Shown here: piece by piece, positions 61,497 through 64,000 of the stretch
Position numbering within the stretch: the stretch's first letter is position 1
Layout: each line of letters starts with the position of its first letter
DNA from: Opitutaceae bacterium
Lineage (GTDB): Bacteria; Verrucomicrobiota; Verrucomicrobiia; Opitutales; Opitutaceae
Direction: 5' to 3'
Assembly (NCBI GenBank): GCA_018402455.1
Contig: JAGYIG010000001.1
Coordinates: 84,164-148,163, forward strand
DNA length: 64,000 nt
Made by a program: the position numbers and the translations under genes
The notes under the pieces: generated by a model
Told to the model about the DNA's origin: nothing
Seen by the model: only the letters and a program-made list of their open reading frames with translations
The model's database searches: none

Positions 61497-62702
61497 GTGA
61501 GTGTGCGAGCTGCGCGTTGGCTTTTGCCGATTATTTATCTCGGGTTTATCAGTCTGGGTTTGCCCGACGGATCGCTGGGCACCGCCTGGACACAATTGCA
61601 CCTGAGCCTGGGACTCCCGGTGGGGATGGCGGGTCCCTTACTGTTGGTCGCCACGCTGATCGGAGCGGGTTCGGCGATGGGAAGTTCGCGGGTGATTGAC
61701 CGGTGCGGCACCGGTCCGGTGGTGGGGGTCAGCGCCGCCCTCACCGGCGGGGGTCTGCTGTTGATTGCCCTCGCTCCGGGGGCCGCGTGGCTGTGGGTCG
61801 CGGCGGTATTGTTGGGCGCGGGCGCCGGGGCGGTTGATGCCGGGCTCAACGGGTTTGTCGCGCGACACTATGCGGCCCGGCACATGAGTTGGCTGCACGC
61901 GTGTTGGGGCATCGGCGCGACGGGGGGGCCGTTCATCATGGCGCTGGCCTTGGCCACGGCGGCTGACGGTTGGCGGTTGGGTTACGGCGTGTTGGCGGGA
62001 GTGCAGTTGACCTTGGCGGTGCTCTTTCTGGCCACTTTGCGGCTTTGGCAGCAGGTGCCGTTGCCCGAGACGCGGACCGGGCGAGGGCGGGTGACGACGA
62101 CCACGACGACGCCAGCCGGGGCGCCCACCACCCGGGCCAATTCCTTGCCGGGGGCGATCTCGGCGGGGCTCTTTGCCCTTTACGTGGGCATCGAGGCGAT
62201 GGCGGGGCTCTGGGTCGCGACTTTTTTGGTGATGGAGCGGGGGGCCTCCCCGGCCCTTGCGGGCGCCTGCGTGACCGCTTATTATGCGGCCATCACCGGG
62301 GGGCGGATTTTGAGTGGATTTTTGGTCGATCGCTGGGGCAATCGACCTTTTTGGTTGCAGGCGGGTTGTGGTTTGGCTTGGCGATCCGCCCCGCCGGGCA
62401 ACAGATCGGTGTTGGTCGCCCCGCCGCTGTGGGCGAATGCGCTCAGTTTGGTGGTCATGGGGCTGGGTATCGCGGCGGTTTATCCCGGCCTCATGCATGA
62501 GGTGCCGCGCCGGTTCGTGGCCACGGATGTGCAGACGATGATCGGACGCCAGAACAGTGCCGCCTACTTGGGATCGGCTTTGCTGCCCATCACGGCCGGG
62601 TGGGTGATTCAGGAGCTGAGTGCGTGGGTCGTCCCGGTGGCGTTACTGGCCGGGGTGGCCTTGCTCAAGGTGGGCGTCTGGCAGCTTGATCGGACGACCT
62701 GA
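61497..62702 (+). CDS. MFS transporter
   Basis: About 402 residues; GTG starts at 61497 and 61503 precede RAARWLLPIIYLGFISLGLP. Helices can be followed along the frame (GMAGPLLLVATLIGAGSAMG, LWVAAVLLGAGAGAVDAGLN, LQLTLAVLFLATLRLW-like, LFALYVGIEAMAGLWVATFL, ALSLVVMGLGIAAVYPGLMH). It resembles FucP/fosmidomycin-type MFS members. The segment around GLAWRSAPPGNRSVLVAPPLW (residues ~300-320) is unusually polar, so a pair of compensating indels is possible. Divergent from galM. Confidence 0.72.
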   Translation: MSVRAARWLLPIIYLGFISLGLPDGSLGTAWTQLHLSLGLPVGMAGPLLLVATLIGAGSAMGSSRVIDRCGTGPVVGVSAALTGGGLLLIALAPGAAWLWVAAVLLGAGAGAVDAGLNGFVARHYAARHMSWLHACWGIGATGGPFIMALALATAADGWRLGYGVLAGVQLTLAVLFLATLRLWQQVPLPETRTGRGRVTTTTTTPAGAPTTRANSLPGAISAGLFALYVGIEAMAGLWVATFLVMERGASPALAGACVTAYYAAITGGRILSGFLVDRWGNRPFWLQAGCGLAWRSAPPGNRSVLVAPPLWANALSLVVMGLGIAAVYPGLMHEVPRRFVATDVQTMIGRQNSAAYLGSALLPITAGWVIQELSAWVVPVALLAGVALLKVGVWQLDRTT

Positions 62703-62884
62703 ATCCACCACCGGGCGGGTGCGGCTGCGGTCCGTTCCGGAGGGGCGTAGAATTTGGCAGAATGTGCGCGGTGGGTCGCATTGACCGGCAGGGGGGAGGC
62801 TCTCAGCATTACGGCGTTAACCCAAGCGAACGTTGCCCACCGGCCGACGTCGGTGCTCAACGGTAGCGTAACTCCCTACCTCCC

Positions 62885-63112
62885 ATGCACCCACATTGGA
62901 ATATCCAGCTCGACGAGCCCCACAGCGGAGAACTCGGCGAAGCCATCGAACACGAAGACCACCTGCTGGTCGCGTCTGAATACCACTACGAGGCCGGCGC
63001 GGTGCTCGAAGTAGTGGTTCACCACACGGAAAATCCCCATCGCCACATCTTCACCGATCTTGATTCCGGCCACCGGTTCAAAATTCCAGCCTCCAAATAT
63101 CACCGCATTTAA
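62885..63112 (+). CDS. Small hypothetical acidic/His-rich protein
   Basis: 75 residues, ATG 62885, stop 63112. Strong acidic and His content (MHPHWNIQLDEPHSGELGEA...EVVVHHTENPHRHIFTDLDS). Alternating pattern suggests beta strands. Not recognised; the composition makes a metal-binding role conceivable. Confidence 0.45.
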   Translation: MHPHWNIQLDEPHSGELGEAIEHEDHLLVASEYHYEAGAVLEVVVHHTENPHRHIFTDLDSGHRFKIPASKYHRI

Positions 63113-63241
63113 GCCTCGGGTTAACCCGGATTTGGTTCGGTTGCCCCAGGAAAACGTTGCGTGAGTTCCCGCCTCCGGGATCGGGACGTCACCCACGATG
63201 GGCGACGGATCCGCCACCTCGGGCACGGCGGCTTTTTTCGT

Positions 63242-64000
63242 TCAACCGCCCATCACCTGCAGTAACAGCTTCGCCATCACCGTCATGGTGATCAGCGCGA
63301 CCGGATACGCCGTCGCATACGAAACGATGGGCTGCTGCGAGGGCGTGGATGAGGTCAAAGCTCCCAACGCGGGCGTGCTGGTCATGCCGCCACAAATGCC
63401 GCCGAGGGTCTGGGCCTGCGAAAGGCCGAGCACCTTGCGGGCAACGGGGTAGGAAATGAGCACCGGCCCCAGCGTGATAACCGCGCCGATCACAAAAACG
63501 ATGGCCCCGTATTCGCCGATCGTCGCGGCGAGGTTTTCGCCGCCGACGATGCCCGCGTTCGCCAGAAACAACACCAGCCCCAACTCTTGCAGCAGCATGC
63601 GCGTCGGACGGGGGATGTGCCCGACCACCCGGCCCACGCGGCCAAAATAACCCAGCACCAAAGCGACAAACAGCGGTCCACCCGCAAGCCCCAACGTCAT
63701 GGGCGTCCCGCCGGGAAGACTGATCGGCACCATCCCCACAAAGATGCCCGCGCTCAGGCCGAGAGCCATCGAGATCAAATCCGTCTGGTCGAAGGCCTGG
63801 GGTCGGTGGCCGATGTGATCGGCAAACTTTTTTAATCCGTCCGCCTGTCCCACCGAGGTCAGGACATCGTAGGTTTCCAACTTGGTGTCCGGGGTCGGCA
63901 CGAACTCCTGGCCGAGTCGGCTGATGCGCGTGATGACCACGCCAAAATTCCGCAGCGGTGCGATCTCGCGCAGGCTGCGGCCACCAAGGGCCTTGTCGGT
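63242..64000 (-). CDS. AspT/YidE/YbjL-type transporter with TrkA-C domain (C-terminal part, runs off window)
   Basis: The visible part (about 253 codons) is the end of the protein; the start lies to the right of the window. A TrkA_C ligand-binding domain (GGRSLREIAPLRNFGVVITR) is followed by one antiporter duplication domain with five hydrophobic segments and the motif QAQTLGGICGGMTSTPALGAL. AspT-type proteins exchange aspartate for alanine; others are of unknown substrate. Confidence 0.85.
   Translation of the reverse strand, partial: TDKALGGRSLREIAPLRNFGVVITRISRLGQEFVPTPDTKLETYDVLTSVGQADGLKKFADHIGHRPQAFDQTDLISMALGLSAGIFVGMVPISLPGGTPMTLGLAGGPLFVALVLGYFGRVGRVVGHIPRPTRMLLQELGLVLFLANAGIVGGENLAATIGEYGAIVFVIGAVITLGPVLISYPVARKVLGLSQAQTLGGICGGMTSTPALGALTSSTPSQQPIVSYATAYPVALITMTVMAKLLLQVMGG

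Noticed and set aside
62314..62420. Possible pair of compensating frameshifts in the MFS gene
   Set aside because: The frame is open and the polar stretch could be a real loop; the alternative frames do not give a clearly better helix.
1..64000. Searched for CRISPR arrays, tRNA and rRNA genes, prophage or an integrase with attachment sites
   Set aside because: No regularly spaced repeats, no convincing tRNA T-arm with a cloverleaf, no rRNA motif and no integrase were seen. The only mobile DNA is the IS256-type element and, possibly, the VapBC insertion.

Overview
The window is GC-rich, densely coded chromosomal DNA. Its gene content points to a free-living Verrucomicrobiota of the Opitutales/Opitutaceae type: DUF1080 and Gfo/Idh/MocA proteins, TAT-exported sugar isomerases, a DUF4097 gene beside an ECF sigma factor, several TonB-type proteins, and exported proteins sharing an LSTRG-type domain. 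The organism assignment is inference from gene content; there is no rRNA in the window. Many start codons follow pyrimidine-rich leaders instead of a Shine-Dalgarno sequence.

Layout. 0-3.7 kb: leftward type IV pilus/type II secretion-like operon (PilV-, PilW- and PilX-like pseudopilins, then PilM- and PilN-like proteins). 4.2-10.2 kb: flavin reductase, agarase-like protein, apt, hydroxyacid dehydrogenase, rsgA, a TonB protein with a clear terminator, and a YhbY-like protein. 10.2-15.4 kb: TonB-dependent receptor coupled to DUF2071, DUF1080 hydrolase, cytochrome b562-like protein, frameshifted RsuA-type pseudouridine synthase. 15.5-21.3 kb: exported esterase followed by a VapBC module lying between two versions of the esterase 3' end, a three-repeat acidic protein, a DUF4097 protein and an aberrant ECF sigma factor fused to an anti-sigma tail. 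21.8-24.4 kb: kynB, kynU (frameshifted) and an rRNA/tRNA methyltransferase. 24.8-31.6 kb: sugar isomerases, exported esterase, S9 peptidase interrupted by an in-frame stop, DUF3299 protein. 31.7-34 kb: small lipoprotein and an ABC transporter with a His-rich permease, possibly metal-related. 34-43.5 kb: nucleoside permease, CAP lipoprotein, oxidoreductase, membrane protein, FIST plus hybrid histidine kinase pair, alcohol dehydrogenase, nucleoside hydrolase. 43.5-48 kb: matrixin-type metalloprotease with a decayed coupled partner gene, a C-rich low-complexity tract, and a complete-length IS256-family element with perfect 8-bp target duplication but a broken transposase. 48-54.5 kb: SOUL heme-binding protein, SDR, outer-membrane protein, two lipoproteins, and a CarH-type B12 photoreceptor regulator divergent from a fasciclin-domain protein. 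54.6-64 kb: TAT-exported oxidoreductase, TonB-C protein, hydrolase with a REP-like hairpin at its stop, DJ-1/PfpI protein, sodium/sugar symporter with aldose epimerase, MFS transporter, small protein, and a partial AspT-type transporter.

Four genes carry apparent single-base frameshifts (rsuA-type, kynU, ABC ATPase, histidine kinase), at least two of them in G runs. This suggests either residual sequencing indels or recent decay. The most interesting biology is the CarH/fasciclin divergent region with TAACAAA repeats phased at 11 nt, the sigma/anti-sigma fusion, the VapBC insertion at the esterase 3' end, and the unusual three-repeat protein at 17.9-19.5 kb.
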